Numbered from the stretch's first letter, positions 18,057 through 26,278 are shown. The stretch is DNA of 64,000 nucleotides from Limnohabitans sp. JirII-31 (GCF_002778315.1 NZ_NESA01000009.1:62001-126000); one strand, 5' to 3'. The notes: generated from the sequence alone by a model not told the origin. Translations and numbers: made by a program.

Positions 18057-18060
18057 GAAT

Positions 18061-18076
18061 GCAGGACAATTCCTGC
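18061..18076 (+). promoter_or_regulatory. Hairpin that could mask the ribosome binding site of the MFS gene
   Basis: GCAGGA (18061-18066) and TCCTGC (18071-18076) form a perfect six-base stem with a four-base loop, immediately before the GTG start. The left arm contains the AGGA that would serve as ribosome binding site. An overlapping repeat AGGAAT/ATTCCT (18055-18060 and 18069-18074) could form an alternative stem. The relevance depends on GTG 18078 being the real start. Confidence 0.3.
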
Positions 18077-18077
18077 T

Positions 18078-19298
18078 GTGACAACCGACATAACCCCCGC
18101 TTCCCTTCCCGACCTCAGCCCCTCCATGACGCCCACCGAGCGCCGCGCCAGCGGCACTTTGGCGTCGATTTTTGCCTTGCGCATGCTGGGCTTGTTTTTG
18201 GTGTTGCCGGTGTTTGCCCTGGAAGCGCGCAAATACCCCGGGGGTGACGACCCGGCGCTGATTGGTTTGGCCATGGGCATGTATGGCCTGACGCAAGGGC
18301 TGCTGCAAATTCCGTTTGGCGTGGCCTCAGACCGCTTTGGGCGCAAGCGTGTGATCGTGCTGGGTTTGTTGGTGTTCGCTTTGGGCAGCCTGTGGGCGGC
18401 TTCGGCAGACACGCTGTATGGCTTGCTGGCGGGGCGTGCGCTGCAAGGTGCAGGCGCGGTATCGGCAGCGGTGACGGCCTTGCTGGCTGACTTGACGCGT
18501 GACAACGTGCGCACCAAGGCCATGGCCTTGGTGGGGGCCAGCATTGGGTTGATGTTTGCTTTGTCGCTGGTGCTGTCGCCGCTGCTGGCGGGGTGGATCG
18601 GTTTGTCCGGCTTGTTTGCTTTGACGGCGCTGTTGGCGGTGCTGGGTGCTGCGGTGGTGATTTGGTCGGTGCCGCCTGAACCTGTGTTGCACAAAGACGC
18701 CGCACGTGGCGGCTTGCGCCAAGTGCTGGCCATGCCTGCGCTGCTGCGCTTGAATGTGGGGGTGTTTGTGCTGCACGCGGTACAACTGGCCATGTGGGTG
18801 GCGGTGCCCGCCTTGTTGGTGCAAGCCGGCTTGGACAAAGACCACCACTGGCAGGTGTATTTGCCGGCTGTGCTGGCCTCGTTTGTGGTGATGGGCGGCG
18901 TGTTTGCGGCCGAGCGTCGAGGGTATTTGCGGGCCGCGTTTTTGACGGCGATTGGTGTGATTGCGGTGGTTCAAGTTGTGTTTTTGTGGGTTGCTTCGGG
19001 CGCACCCACGCTCACAGTGCTGGCGTGGCTGTTGTTTGCTTTCTTTTGTGGCTTCAATGTGCTGGAGGCCACACAACCGAGCTTGGCCTCGCGCTTAGCA
19101 CCCGCGCCCTCGCGTGGCGCGGCCATGGGGGTGTACAACACCTTGCAATCGCTGGGCTTTTTTGCGGGCGGTTGGATGGGGGGGCAGTTGGTCAAAAGCC
19201 ATGGCACACAAGGTTTGTTTTTGACTTGCGCTGCGTTGATGCTGTTGTGGTTGGCCGTAGCGTGGTCGATGGTGGCCCCTGGTCGTCAAGCGGGTTGA
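18078..19298 (+). CDS. MFS transporter, YajR-like
   Basis: This is a 406-residue, 12-helix major facilitator protein. The N-terminal half has the MFS motif between helices 2 and 3 (GVASDRFGRKRVIV) and the segment LPVFALEARKYPGG typical of YajR-like drug transporters. There is no fused C-terminal YAM domain, so it is shorter than E. coli YajR. The GTG at 18078 is taken as start; an in-frame ATG at 18126 is an alternative. An MFS gene ahead of ssb and divergent from uvrA is a common Burkholderiales arrangement. The substrate is unknown. Confidence 0.85.
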   Translation: MTTDITPASLPDLSPSMTPTERRASGTLASIFALRMLGLFLVLPVFALEARKYPGGDDPALIGLAMGMYGLTQGLLQIPFGVASDRFGRKRVIVLGLLVFALGSLWAASADTLYGLLAGRALQGAGAVSAAVTALLADLTRDNVRTKAMALVGASIGLMFALSLVLSPLLAGWIGLSGLFALTALLAVLGAAVVIWSVPPEPVLHKDAARGGLRQVLAMPALLRLNVGVFVLHAVQLAMWVAVPALLVQAGLDKDHHWQVYLPAVLASFVVMGGVFAAERRGYLRAAFLTAIGVIAVVQVVFLWVASGAPTLTVLAWLLFAFFCGFNVLEATQPSLASRLAPAPSRGAAMGVYNTLQSLGFFAGGWMGGQLVKSHGTQGLFLTCAALMLLWLAVAWSMVAPGRQAG

Positions 19299-19339
19299 GC
19301 CAGGCCCCATAATCTGTCTATCTCTGGAGGAATTTACCC

Positions 19340-19834
19340 ATGGCATCCGTCAACAAAGTCATTCTCGTCGGCAACTGCGGCCGCGACCCCGAAGTGCGTT
19401 ATTTGCCCAGCGGCCAAGCCGTGGCCAATGTGAGCGTCGCCACATCCAGCCGTCGCAAAGACAAAAACTCGGGTGAGATGATCGAAGACACCCAGTGGCA
19501 CCGCGTCACGTTTTACGACCGCTTGGCTGAAATCGCTGGCGAGTACGTGAAAAAAGGCCGCCCCATTTACGTGGAAGGTCGCCTGAAGTACGGTGTGTAC
19601 ACCGACAAGACCACCGGCGTGGAGAAGAACACCGTGGACATCATTGCCACCGAGCTGCAACTCTTGGGTGGCCGTGAAGGCATGGGCAACCCCGGTGGTG
19701 GTGGTGGCGAAGATGGTGGCTACAGCCGCCCCGCAGCCGCACCCCGTCAGGCGGCACCCGCTGCTGCGCCACAGCGCCAAGCGGCACCTGCCAAGGGTGG
19801 CTTTGACGACATGGACGACGACATTCCGTTTTGA
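19340..19834 (+). CDS. ssb: Single-stranded DNA-binding protein
   Basis: This 164-residue protein coats single-stranded DNA in replication, recombination and repair. Its N-terminal OB fold (about 1-110) has the family sequences VNKVILVGNCGRDPE and TQWHRVTFYDRLAE. A flexible Gly/Pro/Ala/Gln-rich linker follows, ending in the acidic tip DDDIPF that recruits partner proteins. The ATG is preceded by a strong CTGGAGGA site. It lies 41 bases after the MFS gene and is followed by a clear terminator. Confidence 0.97.
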   Translation: MASVNKVILVGNCGRDPEVRYLPSGQAVANVSVATSSRRKDKNSGEMIEDTQWHRVTFYDRLAEIAGEYVKKGRPIYVEGRLKYGVYTDKTTGVEKNTVDIIATELQLLGGREGMGNPGGGGGEDGGYSRPAAAPRQAAPAAAPQRQAAPAKGGFDDMDDDIPF

Positions 19835-19845
19835 TGTCCCCATGA

Positions 19846-19873
19846 AAAAATCCACGCCCGCAGGCGTGGATTT
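19846..19873 (-). terminator. Intrinsic terminator for the FAH operon (minus strand)
   Basis: TCCACGCC and GGCGTGGA form an eight-base stem with a four-base loop. On the minus strand the stem is followed by a run of six T residues. It lies beyond the stop of the minus-strand hydrolase gene at 19925. Confidence 0.75.
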
Positions 19874-19881
19874 GGCGGTCC

Positions 19882-19908
19882 AAGCCCAGCATCCTGCTGG
19901 GCTTTTTT
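19882..19908 (+). terminator. Intrinsic terminator after ssb
   Basis: AAGCCCAGCA and TGCTGGGCTT make a perfect ten-base stem with a three-base loop, followed by a T run on the plus strand. It would end transcription from the MFS-ssb pair. Confidence 0.85.
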
Positions 19909-19924
19909 CTTGGGCGCTGGAGGT

Positions 19925-20782
19925 TTAGGCCGCCACGTCGTCCACGATGCCGTTGCGCAAGATGCCCACGGCGTCGACTTCGATTTCCACCACGTCACCG
20001 GGCTTCATGAAGACCTGGGGTGAACGCTTGTTGCCCACGCCGCCAGGAGTGCCGGTGACGATCACGTCGCCTGCCTCAAGCGGGATGAAAGTGGAGATGT
20101 AGGCGATTTGACGTGGGATGCTGTGGATCATCATGTCGGTGGTGGCGCGTTGCAGCTCTTGGCCGTTCAAGCGCGTGATGAGGGTCATCTTTTGGTCAGG
20201 CTTGATTTCGTCAGCCGTGACCATCCAGGGGCCAAAGCCACCGGTGCGCCAGAAGTTTTTGCCTGCGGTCCATTGGGTGGTGCTGACTTGCCAGTCACGG
20301 ATGGAGCCGTCGTTGTAGCAAGAGTAGCCAGCGATGTGGCTCCAAGAGTCTGCTTCGCTGATGCGGCGACCGCCTTTGCCGATGACCACGGCAATTTCAC
20401 CTTCGTAGTCGAGGCGGTGCGATTCAGGAGGACGCACGATGTTTTGGCCGTGGCCCACTTGTGACTCGCTCACGCGCAAGAACAGCGCAGGGCTTTCGGT
20501 CAGTTCACGGCCGGTTTCGCGCACGTGGTCGGCGTAGTTCAGGCCGACGCACACAATTTTGTTGGGGTTGGTGATGACAGGCAGCAGGTGCAGGTCAGCA
20601 AATTTCAAGTCAGGCTTGTGGTTGGCCAGGGCCTTGGCGGCTTGGTCCAACATGTTGTTGGCGATCAGGCTTTTCAGGTCAGGGGCTTGTGCGCCCAAGA
20701 TGGGCGTGAGGTTGAGCACGTCATCGCCTTGGACGATGCCGTAGCTCGGGGTGTTGTGGAGCAAAAAGCTGATCAATTTCAC
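19925..20782 (-). CDS. Fumarylacetoacetate hydrolase (FAH) family protein
   Basis: This 285-residue protein has an N-terminal cap and a C-terminal FAH domain (about 75-285). The metal site is visible in RLDYEGEIAVVIG, with the downstream conserved block WTAGKNFWRTGGFGPW. FAH enzymes hydrolyse or decarboxylate the 2-oxo acid products of ring cleavage. It is the last gene of an operon with a VOC enzyme, an FAD hydroxylase and an IclR regulator, which fits a lower meta-cleavage or gentisate-type step. The gap to the regulator is 34 bases. A hydrolase of acylpyruvates is more likely than the tyrosine-pathway enzyme, given the short length. Confidence 0.88.
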   Translation of the reverse strand: MKLISFLLHNTPSYGIVQGDDVLNLTPILGAQAPDLKSLIANNMLDQAAKALANHKPDLKFADLHLLPVITNPNKIVCVGLNYADHVRETGRELTESPALFLRVSESQVGHGQNIVRPPESHRLDYEGEIAVVIGKGGRRISEADSWSHIAGYSCYNDGSIRDWQVSTTQWTAGKNFWRTGGFGPWMVTADEIKPDQKMTLITRLNGQELQRATTDMMIHSIPRQIAYISTFIPLEAGDVIVTGTPGGVGNKRSPQVFMKPGDVVEIEVDAVGILRNGIVDDVAA

Positions 20783-20816
20783 GGGAAGGGTCCTTTCGGG
20801 TCAAAAAATTTTGGGG

Positions 20817-21569
20817 CTAGGGTACACGGATTGCGATGTCGCCTGCGCAACGCATGACCAGTGCCGCCAGCTTGGGCGCATCGATCACCGCCATGCGTTG
20901 CACGGTGGTGACCAGCGAGATGGCACCCAGCACGGTGCCGTCGGCTTTTTGCAAAGGGGCTGCGAGTGCGGCCAGGTTGGGCTCGAGCTCGCCCAGCGAC
21001 AGGTAATGGCCGGTCTTGCGGATGTTGCTGTAGTACTTGCGAAAGGCGGGCCACTCGGTGGGCAAGCCAGCTTGGGCAATTTCATCGCGCCGCTGGTCAA
21101 ACACTTTGTGCAAGGCGGTGGGTGTGAAACACGACAAGATGACTTTGGGCGCGCCGCCTAAAAACAACGGGCGCGGACGACCCCGTCCGTAGCCTAAGTC
21201 GGCTGGTGTTTTGCCGTATTCGCGGTGGGTGTCGAGCACTTGCTGGCCGTACAGACCGGAGAGGACGCAATCAAAGCCGGTGGTCTCGACCAACTCTTGC
21301 ATGAAAGGGATGGCGTGTTGCAGCACCGGGTCTCCGGCGCGGATGAAGTGGTCGAGCACGATGATGCGCGGCCCCAGGCTGTACTGCGATTCGGCCGAGC
21401 GTTGCAGCAAGCCGGACGCCACCAAGAGCTTGACGTAGCGGTAGGCCGTGGGGATGGACACTTCCAATGCTTCGGCCACAGCCTCTGCTGACCACACGGG
21501 GTGTTTTTCGGTGAACAAGTCGAGCACGCCCAGCATGCGCGCCAGGCTAGAGAAGGCTTTGTCGGTCAC
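20817..21569 (-). CDS. IclR family transcriptional regulator
   Basis: This 250-residue regulator has an N-terminal winged helix (about 5-65; LGVLDLFTEKHPVWSAEAVA, then IPTAYRYVKLLVASGLL). A C-terminal GAF-like effector domain of the IclR type follows. The start is GTG overlapping the hydroxylase stop (GTGA), so it is co-translated with the pathway it probably controls. The likely operator is the inverted repeat between the divergent transcription units at 23671-23726. IclR proteins of aromatic pathways often respond to the substrate or an intermediate. Confidence 0.9.
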   Translation of the reverse strand: MTDKAFSSLARMLGVLDLFTEKHPVWSAEAVAEALEVSIPTAYRYVKLLVASGLLQRSAESQYSLGPRIIVLDHFIRAGDPVLQHAIPFMQELVETTGFDCVLSGLYGQQVLDTHREYGKTPADLGYGRGRPRPLFLGGAPKVILSCFTPTALHKVFDQRRDEIAQAGLPTEWPAFRKYYSNIRKTGHYLSLGELEPNLAALAAPLQKADGTVLGAISLVTTVQRMAVIDAPKLAALVMRCAGDIAIRVP

Positions 21570-23074
21570 GTGGCGCTTTCTGCCACGGCCTGTGTGGGCA
21601 GCCAGTCGCGTGTCAGGGCGTCTAGCGCGGCGCTGGTGTGGGCCAGGCCCAACACATAGCGGTCTGGGCGCACCACCACGGCTGCGGCCTGATGGGCGCT
21701 AAGCCAGATGGCCAGTGTGGGGTCGCTGGCGTCCAGCACGCTGGCTTGCCAAGTGCTCCAGGCTTGGCGGGTGGCCTCGGAGACCTCGGCCAGCACCTCG
21801 GCATCTGCGATGACGGCGAAGTGGTTGCCCACAAGCTCGTCGAGCCAGTAGCCATTGGCCAGTTGCGGTTGCGGGAAGGGTTGACCGACTGGGGCCGGGC
21901 CATTGCTCAAGATGCCGGCACCCAAACGTGGGGCCGGAAACTGGAATATTTCTGGCTCACCTCCGTTGCGGAATTTGGCATCACGCAGGCGCGCTTGTTC
22001 GGGGTCGGTGGTTTGGATGATGTCGCCCAAGCGCACCGCCAGTTCGATGAACTCGGCCACATGGGGCGCGCGCTCAGACTCGTAGCTGTCGAGCAAGGTA
22101 TCGCTGGCGGTGCCGTGCACCACAGCTTGGAGTTTCCAGGCCAGGTTGGACACATCGCGGATGGCTGCACACATGCCTTGACCCAAGAAGGGCGGTGTTT
22201 GGTGTGCGGCGTCGCCCGCGATCATGAGGCGACCTTGGCGCCAGCCTTGGGCGATGATGGAGTGGAAGGTGTAGATCACGGCACGCTCGATGTTGGCGTG
22301 CTCCGGTTGAACCCAACGGCTCACCAAGGGCCAGAGATTTTCTGGTTTGACCAGCTCGGCGGTGTCGTCTCCGGGCATGAGCATGATCTCCCAGCGACGT
22401 CGGTTGCCGGTGACGTTGCAGTAGGTCATGGGCCGCTGTGGGTCACACAGTTGCACGGTGTGGTCGGGCAACTCGGGGGCGCCAGGTTTGAGAAGCACGT
22501 CGAACACCAGCCAAGGTTGGTGCAGTCCTAAATCGCGGGTGGTGCAGTTGAGCAGTTTGCGCGCGAGTGAACGGGCCCCGTCGCAACCCACCACGTAGCG
22601 GGCTTGCACGATGTGCGGCTGTTGGTTGCGCAGGTCGGTGACGTGCAGGTCGATGTGGTCGGCCTGCTCGTGCAGCTCGGTGACGAGGTGTTGCAAACGC
22701 ACCGACACAGATGCAAAGCGTGTCACGCCATCGCGCAGCACATGCTCCAACTCGGGTTGGTGAAAGTAGTGGTTGTTGGCACAGCCATGCGGCCCCAGTG
22801 CCGCTGTGCCGCCACGGATGAGCAAGGTGTCGTTGGCGGCGTTGACAAAGTGCATGCCCTTCATGCCGGGGCGCGAGATGGCTTCCATCTCGGCACGCAA
22901 ACCGATGGCTTGAAACACGCGCATGACTTCACCGTCGAAGTGAATGGCACGCGGCAAGGGGTAAATCTCGGCGTCTTTTTCAAACACCACCACTGACAGG
23001 CCTGCCTGACCCAGCAAGTTGGCCAGGGTTGCGCCTGCTGGGCCATAGCCCATGATTGCGACGTCAAACACCAT
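21566..23074 (-). CDS. FAD-dependent aromatic hydroxylase, MhpA-like
   Basis: This 502-residue class A flavin monooxygenase would hydroxylate a phenolic ring using NAD(P)H and oxygen. The N-terminal FAD motif is GYGPAGATLANLLGQAG near 9-25. The second FAD motif is MIAGDAAHQTPPFLGQGM near 280-297, preceding the family helix NLAWKL. The length and sequence resemble 3-(3-hydroxyphenyl)propionate hydroxylase (MhpA/OhpB type). It is 3 bases downstream of the VOC gene and overlaps the regulator. The actual substrate is not readable; no MhpC or MhpD gene is nearby. Confidence 0.88.
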   Translation of the reverse strand: MVFDVAIMGYGPAGATLANLLGQAGLSVVVFEKDAEIYPLPRAIHFDGEVMRVFQAIGLRAEMEAISRPGMKGMHFVNAANDTLLIRGGTAALGPHGCANNHYFHQPELEHVLRDGVTRFASVSVRLQHLVTELHEQADHIDLHVTDLRNQQPHIVQARYVVGCDGARSLARKLLNCTTRDLGLHQPWLVFDVLLKPGAPELPDHTVQLCDPQRPMTYCNVTGNRRRWEIMLMPGDDTAELVKPENLWPLVSRWVQPEHANIERAVIYTFHSIIAQGWRQGRLMIAGDAAHQTPPFLGQGMCAAIRDVSNLAWKLQAVVHGTASDTLLDSYESERAPHVAEFIELAVRLGDIIQTTDPEQARLRDAKFRNGGEPEIFQFPAPRLGAGILSNGPAPVGQPFPQPQLANGYWLDELVGNHFAVIADAEVLAEVSEATRQAWSTWQASVLDASDPTLAIWLSAHQAAAVVVRPDRYVLGLAHTSAALDALTRDWLPTQAVAESAT

Positions 23075-23077
23075 GGC

Positions 23078-23647
23078 TCAATCCTTCACATAGCCCATGC
23101 GGCGGGCCATCTCGGCTTGCCATGTGGCACGGCTTTGAAACTTGGGACGGCTTTTGGCAATGGCTTCGGCACGCGCCATGATGGCTTCATCGGGTTGGTC
23201 CAAATCAATGACTTCGCGCAGCGGCTGTTCGCAGTACCAGGGGGTGTCTAAGAACACCTCGATGCGGTTGCCTTCTGGGTCGCGGAAATAAATGGAGACG
23301 GCATTGCCGTGGGTGGCGCATTGCATGTCGTGCACGCCTTCGGTTTGCAGCGCGTGGTCACGCACGGAGCGCAGGGTGGCGACGTCACGGACCCGAAAGG
23401 ACAGTTGGTTGATGAGGTTGAAGTTGAGGTTGTCGGGCCGTCCTGTGGCCAGCACGACTTGGTGGTGTTCGGTCGGGTCGCGGCTCAGGAATACCAATTG
23501 CACGGGGCCTAAGTCGCCGTGGTCGGTTTGGGTGAACCCCATGACCTGTGTGTAGAACTGGGTCATGCGCGCGAGGTCTTCGACATAAAAGCCCATGTGG
23601 CTGAAGACCAAAGCGCCTTGATCTTGGAGAAGCGGGTTGTGGGTCAT
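23078..23647 (-). CDS. VOC-family metalloenzyme, possible extradiol dioxygenase
   Basis: This 189-residue protein has the vicinal-oxygen-chelate fold. The presumed metal ligands are the histidine in FSHMGFYVED, the second histidine region in TEHHQVVL, and the glutamate in NRIEVFLD. The ATG at 23647 is chosen because AGGA lies close upstream. As first gene of an operon with an FAD hydroxylase and an FAH hydrolase, it is the only candidate for ring cleavage. Most type I extradiol enzymes are longer, with two VOC modules, but short single-module versions exist. A glyoxalase-like isomerase is the alternative. Confidence 0.8.
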   Translation of the reverse strand: MTHNPLLQDQGALVFSHMGFYVEDLARMTQFYTQVMGFTQTDHGDLGPVQLVFLSRDPTEHHQVVLATGRPDNLNFNLINQLSFRVRDVATLRSVRDHALQTEGVHDMQCATHGNAVSIYFRDPEGNRIEVFLDTPWYCEQPLREVIDLDQPDEAIMARAEAIAKSRPKFQSRATWQAEMARRMGYVKD

Positions 23648-23670
23648 GGAATCCTCGGGTAAACACCTAA

Positions 23671-23726
23671 AAAACACATCAAATTATCATAATCTGACAA
23701 AGTGAATGCATTTTATGATGTGTTTT
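23671..23726. promoter_or_regulatory. Long inverted repeat, candidate IclR operator
   Basis: AAAACACATCA (23671-23681) is repeated exactly in inverted orientation as TGATGTGTTTT (23716-23726), 34 bases apart. Inside lies an 11-base perfect palindrome, ATTATCATAAT (23683-23693). The element occupies the space between the divergent VOC and Bug genes, where promoters for both units must lie. The IclR regulator of the left operon is the obvious candidate ligand. Confidence 0.6.
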
Positions 23727-23769
23727 GTAAAAATCAAGCCTTTCAACGCGAATATTGGAGAAATTACAC

Positions 23770-24747
23770 ATGACATTCATCAGCCGTCATACCCGCCTTG
23801 TTGCTGTCTGCTGTGCCCTTTTAGGGATGACGGCTGTGCAGGCGCAGGACTACCCCAGCAAGCCGATACGCATCATTGCGCCCGTGCCCATCGGCACAGG
23901 CCCGGACGCCAACACGCGCGAGATCGCGTTGGAGTTGAGCAAGGTCTTGGGCCAGGCCGTGGTGGTGGAAAACCGCCCGGGTGCCTCAAGCATGATTGGC
24001 ATGGAAGCGGCGGCCAAAGCAGCTCCCGATGGCTACACCTTGGTGATGGGCTTGACCTCGTCGATGTCGGTGGTGCCGCACCTCTACAGCAAGGTGCCCT
24101 ACAACGCAGAGCGTGACTTTGTGCCCATCAGTCTGGCGGGTTTGCTCAATACAGCCTTGATCGCCAACCCCAGCGTGACACAAAACTCGGCGCGCGAATT
24201 GATGGCTCAGTTGAAAGCTCAGCCTGAGAGCATGACGGCGGCCACCTCTGGCATTGGCAGTTATTCGCACTTGGCGGGTGAGTGGTTTGGTGCTGGCTCG
24301 AATACCAAGATCAAGTTCGTGCCTTACAACACCAGCAGTCCTTACACCGATTTGGTGGGCGGACAGGTGCAACTGATGTTTGATGCCTTGCCGGTGGCCT
24401 TGGGCAATGTGCGTGCAGGCAAGCTCAAGGTGTTGGCGTTGACTGGTAAAACACGCCACCCCAATTTCCCAGATGTGCCTACCTTTGCAGAAGCCGGTTT
24501 GCCCGACTACACCCCGACAGCTTGGATTGGTTTGTTTGCACCGGCAGGCACACCCGCAGCAATCGTGGACAAGCTGTCAGCAGCGATGCAAAAGGCGACG
24601 ACGCAAAACCAAGTGCTGGCAGACAAGTGGCGTTCGTATGGTGGTGAGCTCAAGTCGATGACGCCTGTTGAGTTCAGTGCGTTTTTGAAGTCGGACTCTG
24701 CCAAGTGGGGGCAAGCGATTCGGCATGCCAACATCAAGCTGGATTGA
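23770..24747 (+). CDS. Tripartite tricarboxylate transporter (Bug) binding protein
   Basis: This 325-residue periplasmic binding protein has a signal peptide ending near AVQAQ (residue 25), then the typical Bug start DYPSKPIRIIAPVPIGTG and the motif NRPGASSMIGMEAAAKA. It captures a carboxylate for a TctAB-type carrier, or for sensing. No tctA or tctB lies in the window, as is usual for the many orphan Bug genes of Burkholderiales. GGAG 9 bases upstream supports ATG 23770. Being divergent from the aromatic operon, it may bring in that substrate. Confidence 0.9.
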   Translation: MTFISRHTRLVAVCCALLGMTAVQAQDYPSKPIRIIAPVPIGTGPDANTREIALELSKVLGQAVVVENRPGASSMIGMEAAAKAAPDGYTLVMGLTSSMSVVPHLYSKVPYNAERDFVPISLAGLLNTALIANPSVTQNSARELMAQLKAQPESMTAATSGIGSYSHLAGEWFGAGSNTKIKFVPYNTSSPYTDLVGGQVQLMFDALPVALGNVRAGKLKVLALTGKTRHPNFPDVPTFAEAGLPDYTPTAWIGLFAPAGTPAAIVDKLSAAMQKATTQNQVLADKWRSYGGELKSMTPVEFSAFLKSDSAKWGQAIRHANIKLD

Positions 24748-24777
24748 GGCTGACGCAACGCGATGTGTTGCAAAGCG

Positions 24778-24807
24778 TTGACGTAAATAATTAAATATTT
24801 GCGTCAA
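24778..24807. repeat. Imperfect 12-base inverted repeat
   Basis: TTGACGTAAATA and TATTTGCGTCAA pair with a single G-T position around a six-base loop. It sits 30 bases after the Bug gene and about 70 bases before a small exported-protein gene. It could be an operator for the latter or a weak terminator for the former; no strong T run follows. Confidence 0.45.
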
Positions 24808-24880
24808 CAGGCGTCACTTTCTTTTCGTTGTAGTTGCACTCCAGATCACTGGAGATGTTCAACAACCGGAAGGAAACTTT

Positions 24881-25108
24881 ATGAACAAGCTGATTGCCTC
24901 TTTGATCGTGGGTGCTTTCTCTGCCGCTGCTTTTGCGGCCACGCCAACACCTGCGATGCCTGCAACACCGGCTACTCCAGCGGTGATGCCCGCGACACCC
25001 GCCACCCCTGCTTCTGCAGCCAAAGCCGAACACAAAGGCAAGTCTGAAGCCAAGCAGGTAGAGGCGAAAGAAAAGAAAGCCGCTAAAAAGGCTGAAGCTG
25101 CCAAGTAA
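24881..25108 (+). CDS. Small exported Ala/Pro/Lys-rich low-complexity protein
   Basis: This 75-residue protein starts with a clear signal peptide (NKLIASLIVGAFSAAAFA, cleavage near residue 19). A tandem PATPATPA-type repeat follows (about 22-43), then a basic tail of Lys, Glu and Ala (about 47-75). A strong AAGGAAAC site precedes the ATG. The mature protein should be disordered with a helical, charged C-terminus. Similar short exported proteins are common in Burkholderiales without known function. It converges on mnmA with 21 bases between. Confidence 0.72.
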   Translation: MNKLIASLIVGAFSAAAFAATPTPAMPATPATPAVMPATPATPASAAKAEHKGKSEAKQVEAKEKKAAKKAEAAK

Positions 25109-25129
25109 GTAGCAGTCAGCCGCGGTACT

Positions 25130-26278
25130 TCAGGTGTGGGCGTTGTCCAGTGCTGCAGCGCTGGCGATGACCCCGCCGCCCAAACACACATCGCCGTCAT
25201 ACAACACTGCGGATTGACCGGGTGTGACGGCCCACTGAGGTTCATCAAAGGCGAGCGCAAGCTCGCCTTTGTCGTTGTAGTGCAAGGTGCATGGCGCGTC
25301 GCTTTGGCGGTAGCGCGTTTTGGCCGCGTAGCGTCCTGGGGCTGGCGCCGTGGGCGCGCACCAGCTCAAGTCATCGGCAGTGAGCTGTCCTGACAACAAC
25401 CACGGATGGTCGTGGCCTTGCACCACGTACAAGGTGTTGTGGGCCAGGTCTTTGCGTGCCACAAACCACGGCGCGTGTTCACCGCTGCCGCGTTGAGCAC
25501 CTTTGTCTTTGATACCGCCTATCCCTAAGCCCTGGCGTTGACCCAAGGTGTAAAAGCTCAAGCCCACGTGGGTACCGAGCTTGCGGCCCCGTTCGTCTTT
25601 GATGGGCCCGGGTGCGTTGGCAATGTAGCGGTTGAGGAACTCTCTGAAGGGACGCTCGCCAATGAAGCAAATGCCCGTGGAATCTTTTTTCTTGGCGTTT
25701 GGTAAACCAATCTCGCTGGCGATGCGGCGCACTTCGGTTTTGTGGAGTTCACCCACGGGAAACCAGGTTTTGGAGAGCTGCGCCTGGTTGAGACGGTGCA
25801 AAAAGTAGCTTTGGTCTTTGCTGGCGTCGAGCCCCTTGAGCAATTGAAATTCGCTGCCTGTGGGAAGGCTGAGTTCACGTACGCGAGCATAGTGGCCGGT
25901 GGCAATTTTGTCGGCGCCTACCGAAAACGCATGATCCAAAAAGGCTTTGAATTTGATCTCGGCATTGCACAAGATGTCGGGGTTGGGCGTGCGCCCGCCC
26001 TGGTACTCACGCAAGAATTCGGCGAAGACGCGGTCTTTGTATTCAGCTGCGAAGTTGACGTGCTCGATCTCAATGCCCAACACATCGGCCACGGCGGCGG
26101 CGTCCACGAAGTCGACGTTGGATGAGCAGTACTCGCTGTCATCGTCGTCTTCCCAGTTCTTCATGAAGATGCCGACCACTTCGTGGCCTTGTTGCTTGAG
26201 CAGGTAGGCGCTGACCGCAGAGTCCACGCCGCCACTCAAACCCACTACCACGCGCTGTTTTTTCATCATGCCGCTCAT
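25130..26278 (-). CDS. mnmA: tRNA-specific 2-thiouridylase
   Basis: This 382-residue enzyme makes 2-thiouridine at wobble position 34 of Lys, Glu and Gln tRNAs. The PP-loop motif [10 protein letters not shown] is near residue 12. The catalytic cysteines are visible in [10 protein letters not shown] and in [12 protein letters not shown]. The start is set at 26278, where ATGA overlaps the stop of the upstream Nudix gene; an ATG three codons later is possible. The Nudix-MnmA pairing is common in betaproteobacteria. Confidence 0.95.
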   Translation of the reverse strand: MSGMMKKQRVVVGLSGGVDSAVSAYLLKQQGHEVVGIFMKNWEDDDDSEYCSSNVDFVDAAAVADVLGIEIEHVNFAAEYKDRVFAEFLREYQGGRTPNPDILCNAEIKFKAFLDHAFSVGADKIATGHYARVRELSLPTGSEFQLLKGLDASKDQSYFLHRLNQAQLSKTWFPVGELHKTEVRRIASEIGLPNAKKKDSTGICFIGERPFREFLNRYIANAPGPIKDERGRKLGTHVGLSFYTLGQRQGLGIGGIKDKGAQRGSGEHAPWFVARKDLAHNTLYVVQGHDHPWLLSGQLTADDLSWCAPTAPAPGRYAAKTRYRQSDAPCTLHYNDKGELALAFDEPQWAVTPGQSAVLYDGDVCLGGGVIASAAALDNAHT

